Shown: positions 1 through 6,536 of the stretch, piece after piece
How the letters are laid out: the number at the start of each line of letters is the position of its first letter
Position numbering within the stretch: the stretch's first letter is position 1
DNA from: Candidatus Dadabacteria bacterium
Lineage (GTDB): Bacteria > Bdellovibrionota_C > UBA2361 > J135
Length of the DNA stretch: 14,929 nt
Direction of reading: 5' to 3'
Assembly (NCBI GenBank): GCA_003694225.1
Contig: RFKT01000112.1
Span: 1 to 14,929 of the forward strand
Translations under genes and position numbers: made by a program
Notes under the pieces: model-generated
What the model was told of the DNA's origin: nothing
The model's input: only the letters and a program-made list of their open reading frames with translations
Database searches by the model: none

Positions 1-1202
1 ATGCGGGGCATACCCTTGTGGTAAATGGGACTACCACAAAGCTAAGTGTTATACCTTCGGGGGTGCTTCGTGAAAGTGCGCACGGACTTATAGGAGCCGG
101 TGTGGTTCTTAACCCGTGGGTGTTTGAGAGTGAGGTTCAGGAGCTTCGGGACAGAGGGGTCCACCTTACTCCTAAAAGGCTTACAATAGATAGAAGCTCC
201 CATCTGATACTTGATTACCATATAGCAATAGATAAGGCTCGGGAAAGGGCGAGGGGGGACAGTAAGATAGGGACGACGGGTAGAGGGATTGGCCCTGCAT
301 ATGAGGATCGTGCGCACCGCACAGGCGTTGCTGTGGCAGAGCTTTGCGATTTAAAGACTCTAAAAATCAAGCTTCAAAAGGTTGTAGCGGAAAAAAACCT
401 CTATTTAAGCCGTGTTTTAGGCAGTGACGAGGAGGTGAGTTTTGACGCTCTATGGGGCAGGCTTGAGCGGGTGGCAGAGGTTATAGTGCCTTTTATCGGG
501 GATGTAAGTCATATCATAAACAGGGCTGTTGTGCAGGAGAAGAAAGTGGTGTTTGAGGGAGCTCAGGGAACGCTCTTAGATCAGACGTTTGGCACACTCC
601 CTTATGTTACCTCTTCAAATACCATTGCCGGAGCGATTACTACAGGATGTGGAATAGGCCCTCACTGTATAAATTATGTGTTGGGTGTGGCTAAGGCATA
701 CTGCAGCAGGGTAGGCGCAGGGCCATTTCCTACTGAGCTGAAGGGTGAAATGGGAGATCTTTTGCGGGATAAAGGTAATGAATACGGCACTGTAACGAAC
801 CGTCCCAGAAGGTGCGGCTGGTTTGATTGTGTAGCTATGAAAAGATCTGTAGGATTAAACGGTCTAAATTCACTTGCTATTACAAAGCTTGATGTGTTGT
901 CAGGGATAGAGAAGTTACATATCTGTGTAGCGTATAAACTTGATGGGAGAGAATGTGTTGATTTTCCGGCACTTGTCCAGGATTTAGAGAGGGTTGAGCC
1001 TGTGTATATGAGTCTTAACGGATGGGAAGAGGATATTTCATCTGCCCATAAATGGCAGGATCTCCCTGCTAATGCAAGGCTCTATTTAAGCACTATTTCT
1101 GAGATAATAGGCGTTCCGATAAGTTTGGTTAGCGTTGGGGCAGAGAGAAGGTGTACAATACTTTCAAAAAGTGCGAGGTATATAAGCAATTTTATGGAGT
1201 AA
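1..1202 (+). CDS. purA: Adenylosuccinate synthetase PurA, 5' end outside the window
   Basis: PurA joins IMP and aspartate using GTP to give adenylosuccinate, the first committed step from IMP to AMP in the cytosol. The reading frame is already open at the first base: bases 1-2 finish a codon and the next codons read A-G-H-T-L, part of the family motif NAGHT that carries the catalytic His. About 38-40 N-terminal residues, including the GDEGKGK nucleotide loop, therefore lie upstream of the window, and the GTG at 18 is not the real start. About 399 residues are visible. They include the IMP-binding IGTTGRGIGPAYED segment, FEGAQGTLLD, YVTSSNT, GAGPFPTEL, the RPRRCGW loop and the guanine-binding TKLDVLSG. 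All are in the usual order, and the C-terminus is full length compared with the roughly 430-residue family. The stop TAA is 9 bp before the next start, so the two genes are probably co-transcribed. Confidence 0.97.
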   Translation, partial: AGHTLVVNGTTTKLSVIPSGVLRESAHGLIGAGVVLNPWVFESEVQELRDRGVHLTPKRLTIDRSSHLILDYHIAIDKARERARGDSKIGTTGRGIGPAYEDRAHRTGVAVAELCDLKTLKIKLQKVVAEKNLYLSRVLGSDEEVSFDALWGRLERVAEVIVPFIGDVSHIINRAVVQEKKVVFEGAQGTLLDQTFGTLPYVTSSNTIAGAITTGCGIGPHCINYVLGVAKAYCSRVGAGPFPTELKGEMGDLLRDKGNEYGTVTNRPRRCGWFDCVAMKRSVGLNGLNSLAITKLDVLSGIEKLHICVAYKLDGRECVDFPALVQDLERVEPVYMSLNGWEEDISSAHKWQDLPANARLYLSTISEIIGVPISLVSVGAERRCTILSKSARYISNFME

Positions 1203-1208
1203 AGGAGG
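1203..1208 (+). promoter_or_regulatory. Ribosome binding site of the receiver-LpxC fusion gene
   Basis: AGGAGG lies directly after the purA stop and 3 bases before the ATG at 1212. The motif is strong but closer to the start than usual. It fixes ATG 1212, and so the receiver domain, as a genuinely translated N-terminus. Confidence 0.7.
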
Positions 1209-1211
1209 GAG

Positions 1212-2585
1212 ATGAGCGCTATCGGCTGTAATTTAGATCAAAAGGCCAGCCCGCCTGTCATATTGATAGTTGATGACGAGGAAGGTATCTGCAAAGCCTT
1301 TGAGGGGATATTCTCGGATGAGGGGTATATAACTGTTTCTGCGGGAAATGCGGAAGATGCGTTTGATCTTATAGAATCCATGTCACCTTCCCTTGTGTTT
1401 TTGGATATATGGCTTCCGGGTAAGGATGGGATAGAAACGCTGGTTGAGATTAAGGACAAATACCCAAATCTGCCTGTGGTAATGATTAGCGGTCACGCAA
1501 CAATAGCCTCGGCTATGAAAGCAACAAAATTAGGCGCCGCAGATTTTATAGAAAAGCCTCTTGATCTTAATCTTGTCCTGGATGCGGCTAAAAGATGCAT
1601 AGAAAATGGAGGGAAAGGGCGTTGGCAACAAAAACAGCCTAGGAAAATTGCAAAGGAAAAGGCTGGGATGGGTAAGGGCATACCGAAGATAGGCACGAAT
1701 CCTCTTACGAAAGCCGCCTTTGGCAAACGGTCTTGGCGGGGAAGGCGCATACCGCAGAGGACTCTTAAAAACAGCGCTCTTCTGTATGGTCAAGGGCTTC
1801 ATAGTGGTGCAAAGAGCGGTTTGATATTTGAGCCTCTTCCGCCTAATAGCGGTATTCACTTTGCTGAGCTCTCTTCAATGTCTGTTGTGCCGGCTTATGT
1901 CGATTTTGTTGAGTCTACGGGTTATGCCACTACTCTTAAATGCGGCGATGCGCAAGCTAGCACTGTAGAGCATCTGATGTCAGCGCTTCATGCTTATGGC
2001 ATATGCAATTTGCTGGTAAAATGCAACGGCGAAGTTCCGGTTATGGACGGTTCTGCAATAAAATTTTGCGAGCTGATAGAAGATGTTGGCATTGAGGAGC
2101 AGGACGGTGAGTGGTATGAAATTGATGTGCGGAAGCCCGTCAGGGTGGATAATGGCAAGGAATTTATTGCTATAGAACCAGCAGACAGTTTTATTATTGA
2201 CTATACCCTAAAATACCCTTTCCCCCTTGGAGAACAGCGGTATGTGTTTGAGCTTAGTGGAGGGGTTGAAGGATATAAGACAGAGATTGCAAAAGCTCGC
2301 ACATTTGGGTTTGTGAGAGATGTGGAACACCTTCAAAAGCAGGGTCTCGCATTAGGAGGGCGGTTTGATAACTTTGTGCTTTTTGGCGAAAATGGCCCAA
2401 TTAACTGCGACTTAAGGTATACTGACGAGCCTGTAAGGCATAAAATTTTGGATGTGATAGGGGATTTGTACCTCTTGGGAAGGCCTATTAAAGGCAAGGT
2501 TTCAGCCAGCATGAGCGGCCATTCTGACAACATTTCCCTCCTTTGCGCCCTTAAAGAGGCTATGCTTGATGAGGCCGAGGTGTGA
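1212..2585 (+). CDS. lpxC: Receiver domain fused to UDP-3-O-acyl-GlcNAc deacetylase LpxC
   Basis: One 457-residue ORF holds two domains. Residues 16-130 are a CheY-like receiver close to the NtrC/NtrX group: acidic pair D21-D22, phospho-acceptor D65 in FLDIWLP, S93 in MISGHA, and K115 in EKP. Residues 131-182 are a very basic, probably flexible linker. Residues 183-450 are LpxC, the zinc deacetylase that makes the committed step of lipid A synthesis in the cytosol. Its metal and catalytic residues are all present: E253-H254 (TVEHL), H410 and D414 (HKILDVIGD), H437 (SGHSDN), plus T364-F365 (RTFGF). These match E78, H79, H238, D242, H265 and T191-F192 of E. coli LpxC. E. coli LpxC is about 305 residues, so the extra length is the receiver plus linker. 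Both halves look functional. I infer that phosphorylation at D65 may control LpxC activity, stability or location, but the sequence alone does not show this. A weaker internal ATG at 1668 in the linker could give LpxC alone. Confidence 0.93.
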   Translation: MSAIGCNLDQKASPPVILIVDDEEGICKAFEGIFSDEGYITVSAGNAEDAFDLIESMSPSLVFLDIWLPGKDGIETLVEIKDKYPNLPVVMISGHATIASAMKATKLGAADFIEKPLDLNLVLDAAKRCIENGGKGRWQQKQPRKIAKEKAGMGKGIPKIGTNPLTKAAFGKRSWRGRRIPQRTLKNSALLYGQGLHSGAKSGLIFEPLPPNSGIHFAELSSMSVVPAYVDFVESTGYATTLKCGDAQASTVEHLMSALHAYGICNLLVKCNGEVPVMDGSAIKFCELIEDVGIEEQDGEWYEIDVRKPVRVDNGKEFIAIEPADSFIIDYTLKYPFPLGEQRYVFELSGGVEGYKTEIAKARTFGFVRDVEHLQKQGLALGGRFDNFVLFGENGPINCDLRYTDEPVRHKILDVIGDLYLLGRPIKGKVSASMSGHSDNISLLCALKEAMLDEAEV

Positions 2586-2645
2586 TGTTCATGCTTTCTG
2601 CTAATGGCAGGACGAGTAATTTTTACCCTAGGCGCTTAGTGGCTT

Positions 2646-2690
2646 GAGAATGAAAATCTTCATTTTTTCTCGAAAAAATCGCTTTTTTTT
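2646..2690 (+). terminator. Possible weak terminator after lpxC
   Basis: GAGAA (2646-2650) pairs with TTCTC (2667-2671) around an inner TGAA/TTCA stem, with a four-T bulge on one side. An eight-T run ends at 2690. The stem is short and AT-rich and the T run is 11 bases away, so termination here is uncertain. Confidence 0.35.
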
Positions 2691-2691
2691 A

Positions 2692-2720
2692 TTGATCTCT
2701 TATTAAATGATCCCTATATT
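2692..2720 (+). promoter_or_regulatory. Predicted sigma70-type promoter for the HU gene
   Basis: TTGATC (2692-2697, 4/6 match to TTGACA) and TATATT (2715-2720, 5/6 match to TATAAT) are exactly 17 bp apart. Transcription would begin near 2727 and give an untranslated leader of about 210 bases before the HU start. A second, weaker pair, TTGCAG (2769-2774) and TGTAAT (2791-2796) with 16 bp between, is an alternative. Confidence 0.4.
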
Positions 2721-2811
2721 TCATATCGGTGAATACTAACGCATTTAGAATTCACTTATAGCAGACCGTTGCAGGCTATGGGTAATAACCTGTAATTGGT
2801 GTGCTAGTTGG

Positions 2812-2883
2812 GTAAAGCTCCAGTTGGTTTGGAGGCTTACCTGAGATTCCCAGCTTGCTGAGCATGTTCTTGGCTGTTGGGAA
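2812..2883 (+). promoter_or_regulatory. Hairpin-rich 5' leader of the HU gene
   Basis: Two adjacent inverted repeats lie between the predicted promoter and the HU start. The first pairs 2812-2821 with 2831-2840 (GTAA and CTCC pair with GGAG and TTAC around a 2x2 internal loop). The second pairs TTCCCA (2847-2852) with TGGGAA (2878-2883), with a possible inner GC/GC extension. I do not recognise a known riboswitch or ribosomal-protein leader. It may be a regulatory leader, or simply incidental structure. Confidence 0.3.
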
Positions 2884-2936
2884 ATGTTAGTGGGTAATTA
2901 GTTATTGAACATTTAGAATTAAATGAGGGAGTGCAA

Positions 2937-3425
2937 ATGGCAAGAAAAGTGGCCAGAAAATCAACTAAGACAAAACGCTCTACAGGTAGAGCCGCCTCTA
3001 GGAAGACAACTGCTAAGAGGGCATCTGCCAAAAGAGCTACCAAAAAAACAACTACAAGGGCAACATCCAGGGCTGCCAAGAAAGCTACTAAGCCCGTTAT
3101 AAGGAAGGTCAGGAGAGCTTCTGTTCCGAAGAACAGGGCAACTCTAAGCTATACCTTAACAGAGTGGTATGACAATGTAATGGGCTTTTGTGGCCTTGAG
3201 AAGCGCTCTCAAGCTAAGGAGCTCTGTGAGGATCTTAATGCCCTTATCTCTGAATGCCTAAAGAAGGGGTATAGGATACCTCTTATGGGGCTTGGAAAGA
3301 TGTATGTAAGGAAGTCAAAGGCAAGAATGGGTAGGAATCCTGCTACAGGAGAGCCGATCCATATTCCTGCAAAGAAGAGGATTAAATTTACGGCTTCTAA
3401 AGCGTTAAAGGAAGCTGTACTGTAA
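2937..3425 (+). CDS. HU-family DNA-binding protein with long basic histone-H1-like tail
   Basis: The protein has 162 residues from the ATG at 2937, chosen because GAGGGA at 2925-2930 lies six bases upstream; a GTG at 2931 is in frame but overlaps this site. Residues 1-67 form a low-complexity tail of Lys, Arg, Ala, Thr and Ser: 25 of the first 60 residues are Lys or Arg and there is no acidic residue before E76. This resembles histone H1 and bacterial Hc1-type tails. Residues 70-162 match HU/IHF: the helical dimer part, then GLGKMYVRKSKARMGRNPATGE with the intercalating proline P135, and the closing FTASKALKEAV. HU proteins bend and compact DNA as dimers in the nucleoid. Tails like this occur on some HU homologues, such as the N-terminal extension in Deinococcus and the C-terminal one in Mycobacterium. 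The tail presumably adds sequence-independent DNA binding. The gene stands alone, with its own predicted promoter and a strong terminator. Confidence 0.93.
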   Translation: MARKVARKSTKTKRSTGRAASRKTTAKRASAKRATKKTTTRATSRAAKKATKPVIRKVRRASVPKNRATLSYTLTEWYDNVMGFCGLEKRSQAKELCEDLNALISECLKKGYRIPLMGLGKMYVRKSKARMGRNPATGEPIHIPAKKRIKFTASKALKEAVL

Positions 3426-3473
3426 ATCCTTATCGCAATTCCCACTGCAGCTATCTGCTTGTAGCTGGGATAT

Positions 3474-3512
3474 CGCAAGAAAAAGGGCTTCTTTGAAGCC
3501 CTTTTTCTTGCG
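3474..3512 (+). terminator. Strong intrinsic terminator after the HU gene
   Basis: Bases 3474-3491 pair perfectly with 3495-3512, an 18-bp stem with a TTT loop. The GC-rich GGGCTTC/GAAGCCC core is followed by five Ts inside the descending arm and preceded by five As in the ascending arm. The structure can therefore stop transcription from either strand. No gene is close enough on the minus strand to need it. Confidence 0.9.
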
Positions 3513-3525
3513 CCGTGAACAACCC

Positions 3526-3564
3526 GTCACATGTGTAACAGATTATGCCGGAGATATATGTAAG
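3526..3564 (+). repeat. Copy 1 of CCGGAG-type degenerate repeat
   Basis: The segment reads CACATGTGTAACAGATTATG then CCGGAGATATATGTAAG. It aligns in the same orientation with 3881-3916, with one base of length difference and about two thirds to three quarters identity. The pair flanks about 315 bp. The motif resembles what I recall from terminal regions of some IS481-type elements, but that is memory rather than a search result. Confidence 0.5.
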
Positions 3565-3790
3565 AAATTTATAGCAAAGTGACCTCGCACCTTCATCTAT
3601 GAAGCGCTAGACTCTTGTCTGCATATAGAGCTTTGAGGAGGCAAGATGCTAGCAGTTTGCAATCAGCTACAGCAATGGTCTGTCAGCAGCAGAAGCTGAA
3701 AGCTGACGGTGGAAAGCTGATCTCTATTCACTGGCTCAGGGACTGGCTAGCTTCTCTTCTTTAGCAAAGGACTGCCGCATCCCCACCTAT

Positions 3791-3814
3791 GGAGCACAGG
3801 CTTCTAGCCTGCAG
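3791..3814. repeat. Palindromic dispersed repeat, copy 1
   Basis: The first 17 bases read GGAGCACAGGCTTCTAG and the unit continues CCTGCAG. CAGGCT (3797-3802) pairs with AGCCTG (3806-3811) across a TCT loop. It matches 20 of 23 bases of the copy at 9341-9363. One pair at the top of the stem is switched from A-T to T-A, so pairing is kept. Confidence 0.65.
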
Positions 3815-3872
3815 AGGTAGCTTCGGGCAGGTAGGGTGCGCGCATTCTGCAATCAGCAATCTGCAGCGGTAC

Positions 3873-3920
3873 ATACCGGCCACATAGGTGACAAATATAC
3901 CGGAGGCATAGGTAGCACGG
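3873..3920 (+). repeat. Tandem 24-bp repeat, two units
   Basis: Unit 1 (3873-3896) begins ATACCGGCCACATAGGTGAC and unit 2 (3897-3920) begins ATACCGGAGGCATAGGTAGC, so 16 of the first 20 positions agree. Part of this array is copy 2 of the degenerate repeat also found at 3526-3564. Confidence 0.6.
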
Positions 3921-3960
3921 CTATATTAGAAAGAAGGAACCTAAGCGTGACTATTGACAG

Positions 3961-6147
3961 CTAGAGCCTTTCAGCTACTATCTCAGCGATATCTTTTACT
4001 TCCATCTTTTCTTCTGCATCAAGCAGCTTCAATCCGTCTTGGAGCATATGTTTGCAGAATGGGCATCCGGTCGCTATGCAGCTCGCTCCTGTACCTACGG
4101 CCTGTTTTGCCCTTTCTGTATTTATCCGCTCACCTATTTTAAGGTCCATCCAAAAATGCCCGCCTCCCGCCCCGCAGCACATCGCATCTGATTTAGACAT
4201 AGGCATCTCTTTCGGGGCAGATATTGTTGCGGCAGAAATGACGGCTCTTGGGGCATCATAAATCCCATTATGCCTCCCTAGATAGCATGGATCATGAAAC
4301 GTTACAGAGTTATCGCTATTAGGTGATAATTTTAACTTCCCTTCAGATAAGAGTCTTTCAATTAGAGCGGAGTGGTGAATCACAGGTATATTTTTACGTA
4401 ACCCGTAGTCAGGGTATTCCTTAAGGAGCGTGTTATAACAGTGAGGGCAGTTAGTGACAATCGAACTACATTTAATGGAATTTAATACAGCTATATTTTC
4501 CTTTGCGAGAGTCTGAAACAAATTCTCTTCTCCCAATCTCCTTGCATGATCTCCCGTGCACCTTTCCTTTGTGCCTAGTATTCCAAAATTTATACCTGAA
4601 GCCCTCATTATCTTAACCAAAGCTCTGCCTATCTTTTGTTTTTCAGGATCAAAGGCTGTAGCGCATCCTACCCAGTAAAGCACATCACAGCTTCCACCTT
4701 CTTCAATAACAGGGACATCAAGCCCCTCGCACCACTTTGTCCTGTCTTCCTGAGGCCCATACGGGTTGCCCCTATTTTCAAGTGCCCTAAGCATACTTTG
4801 TGCTTCTCTGTTAACCTCACCCCCAATCATTACTGAATACCGCCGGTTTTGTATTATATGATCTATGTGGTCAATTCCAGCAGGGCATACCTCTACGCAG
4901 GCTCCGCAGGTGGTGCACGATTCAAAGCTTTCCCGGGAGATAACTTCACCGCAGATTAGTGCTTCAGAGTTAGAGCCGGCCGAGATGAGGCTTTTTTGCA
5001 CCCCTTCATTGTCTGCTCTGTGTTTTCCCCCGTTTTTTGACACAAATGCGCCGTTTCCATCTTCTGTAAGGCCGCTAAGGGGAAGCTCAAGCCTTCTAGT
5101 TAGCATAGAATCTATATTGTTGAGGAAGCGGGGGAGTGATGTCTCTTCATTTTTCGCTGCAATGGCACGCATATGGCTTTTGGTATCTAAAATAACCCAT
5201 TTTGGAGATAGGGGCTTTCCTGTGGCATATGCCGGGCATGCATCTTGGCATCGCCCGCATTCTGTGCAGGCATCCAGATCCAGTAGGTTTTTCGATGAAT
5301 AGTCAGTTATCTTTCCGTATCCAAGAGAAAAGTCTTCCTCTTCAGCTTCCTCAATAAGTGTGCTGATATCCGCCATAGGAGGAAGCTTTCCCTTAACGTT
5401 TGATGCGTTTGCCATAAGGTTTAGCGGGGTGGATATAATATGAAAGAGCTTTGTGTAAGGAAATATCGCAATTGAAACGAAGACCGTGATTGTATGGAAC
5501 CACCATGTATAAAAGTGAATTGAGGAAAGCGCCTTTTGTGAAAGTCCTGATAGTGGTACGGACATAATGTATCCAACCGGAGACCAAAGCTTCCACGGAT
5601 CAGAAGTTGCTGCTATTCTCGCTCCTTCTAAAACAAACCCTTGAATTATCAGAAGTCCTAGCAGGGCTATTACAAGGAGATCCGAGCCGGGGTTGTGGAG
5701 CATCTTTTGTTTAGAGATATACCGCCTATATGCGGCTATAATAAGGCCAACTAAAAGGCCAAATCCAAGCACATCGCTTAGCAGTGTTATAACAAGGTAA
5801 TAATTGCCTCTATAAATCTCTATCCCAAGATCGTGCTCTATGAAAACAGATGTAGTTGCTATGAGAAGAACTATAAAGCCAATAAATATAAGGGAATGCA
5901 TGATACCCTGTATGGGAGCAGAGAGGGTTTTTGCTTGACCCAATACATATATTAAGAAAGCCTTTATATAGGCTAAAGGGTTATCTTGAAAGATTTTTCC
6001 ATTTCCACCTTGCCATACCTTTATTCTCTTTATTACTCCCACTGCTGCAATACACAGTGAAATTGTCATAAGGAGGTACATTGTGATTATATTGGCGGGG
6101 TGTGTGATATTCCACAGGATCTCTCTTGAAGGAATCTGCTCAGTCAT
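3961..6147 (-). CDS. EMO-like membrane iron-sulfur oxidoreductase (HdrD/NarI-type fusion)
   Basis: The 728-residue protein begins with a NarI-like membrane domain: hydrophobic spans at about 20-40, 63-103, 116-140, 155-173 and 213-231, with candidate haem-ligand histidines H84, H211, H218 and H236. Two 4Fe-4S motifs follow, C294-C297-C300-C304 and C411-C414-C417-C421, each followed by Pro. Then come two CCG (HdrD/GlpC) domains: C495, C530, C567-C570, and C621, C657-C658, C695-C698. The second has the full Cys-Cys pattern; the first has Cys-Thr at 530-531. This order matches the EtfAB:(mena)quinone oxidoreductases that pass electrons from acyl-CoA dehydrogenases through ETF to quinone in fatty-acid- or aromatic-degrading anaerobes. 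The start is supported by AGAGGA at 6152-6157, four bases upstream. No etfAB or acyl-CoA dehydrogenase gene lies in the window, so the donor is inferred from architecture. A heterodisulfide- or lactate-linked role is possible. TTTAAGC occurs twice upstream (6173-6179 and 6192-6198). Confidence 0.88.
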   Translation of the reverse strand: MTEQIPSREILWNITHPANIITMYLLMTISLCIAAVGVIKRIKVWQGGNGKIFQDNPLAYIKAFLIYVLGQAKTLSAPIQGIMHSLIFIGFIVLLIATTSVFIEHDLGIEIYRGNYYLVITLLSDVLGFGLLVGLIIAAYRRYISKQKMLHNPGSDLLVIALLGLLIIQGFVLEGARIAATSDPWKLWSPVGYIMSVPLSGLSQKALSSIHFYTWWFHTITVFVSIAIFPYTKLFHIISTPLNLMANASNVKGKLPPMADISTLIEEAEEEDFSLGYGKITDYSSKNLLDLDACTECGRCQDACPAYATGKPLSPKWVILDTKSHMRAIAAKNEETSLPRFLNNIDSMLTRRLELPLSGLTEDGNGAFVSKNGGKHRADNEGVQKSLISAGSNSEALICGEVISRESFESCTTCGACVEVCPAGIDHIDHIIQNRRYSVMIGGEVNREAQSMLRALENRGNPYGPQEDRTKWCEGLDVPVIEEGGSCDVLYWVGCATAFDPEKQKIGRALVKIMRASGINFGILGTKERCTGDHARRLGEENLFQTLAKENIAVLNSIKCSSIVTNCPHCYNTLLKEYPDYGLRKNIPVIHHSALIERLLSEGKLKLSPNSDNSVTFHDPCYLGRHNGIYDAPRAVISAATISAPKEMPMSKSDAMCCGAGGGHFWMDLKIGERINTERAKQAVGTGASCIATGCPFCKHMLQDGLKLLDAEEKMEVKDIAEIVAERL

Positions 6148-6536
6148 TTAGTCCTCTAAAGACAAAAATGTGTTTAAGCGCATATTCGCATTTTAAGCAA
6201 AATCTGACAGCCATAAAAATTCCTTTGAAGACGCTTTTGGGGAGATGCAGCTAATTTGTTGCGGCTGCTAGAGTTTTTTATATCTTTTCAAAGCGATACA
6301 ATAAGTGGCATCACAATACGATCGCAACTAATTGGATTAACAGCTATTTTCCGGATCTTGGTATTTTCTCACACAGTTTTATTATGGGATAATGTTGACA
6401 ACATATCGCCTTTCCAATCATCATATAATTATAGTTATGTGTGAGGGTTATACTAATCAATGCGCCTTTCAATCGATATCCCTAATAATTGGGTTTCAGG
6501 TTTTATTATTTCCGCACAGGATTTATTTAAAAGCCG
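6148..6536. other. Divergent intergenic region between the EMO-like and CorC-like genes
   Basis: These 389 bases must hold the promoters of two divergent genes. I see no convincing gene. A 13-base inverted repeat, ATGTTGACAACAT (6392-6404), is the clearest candidate operator. A TATAAT at 6424-6429 is 23 bp from a TTGACA at 6395-6400, too far apart to be a standard promoter. Confidence 0.4.

Larger units (their letters stand above)
3513..3960. repeat. Repeat-rich intergenic island without genes
   Basis: I see no credible coding region in these roughly 450 bases. They hold two related copies of a segment ending in CACATRKGTRACA and ATRCCGGAGRYATAKGTA (3528-3563 and 3881-3916), three AGCTGA words (3694-3720), two TGCAATCAGC words (3658-3667 and 3848-3857) and one palindromic repeat (3791-3814). 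This looks like accumulated small dispersed repeats or decayed mobile-element ends. Confidence 0.6.

Noticed and set aside
18..20. GTG as the start of purA
   Set aside because: The frame is open to the first base and encodes the conserved NAGHT motif before this codon, so the gene begins upstream of the window.
2586..2648. 20-codon ORF overlapping the lpxC stop
   Set aside because: It is short, has no ribosome site or recognisable motif, and the region better fits an intergenic leader.
3513..3960. CRISPR array
   Set aside because: The repeats are few, degenerate and irregularly spaced, and there are no cas genes.
4865..5302. 145-codon plus-strand ORF
   Set aside because: It lies wholly inside the EMO-like gene opposite its Cys-cluster region and has no family motifs.
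6395..6429. TTGACA and TATAAT as a promoter for the CorC-like gene
   Set aside because: Each box is perfect, but they are 23 bp apart, too far for a standard sigma70 promoter.
6256..6444. 62-codon ORF in the divergent gap
   Set aside because: It has no ribosome site, starts with TTG, and its composition is unlike the neighbouring proteins.
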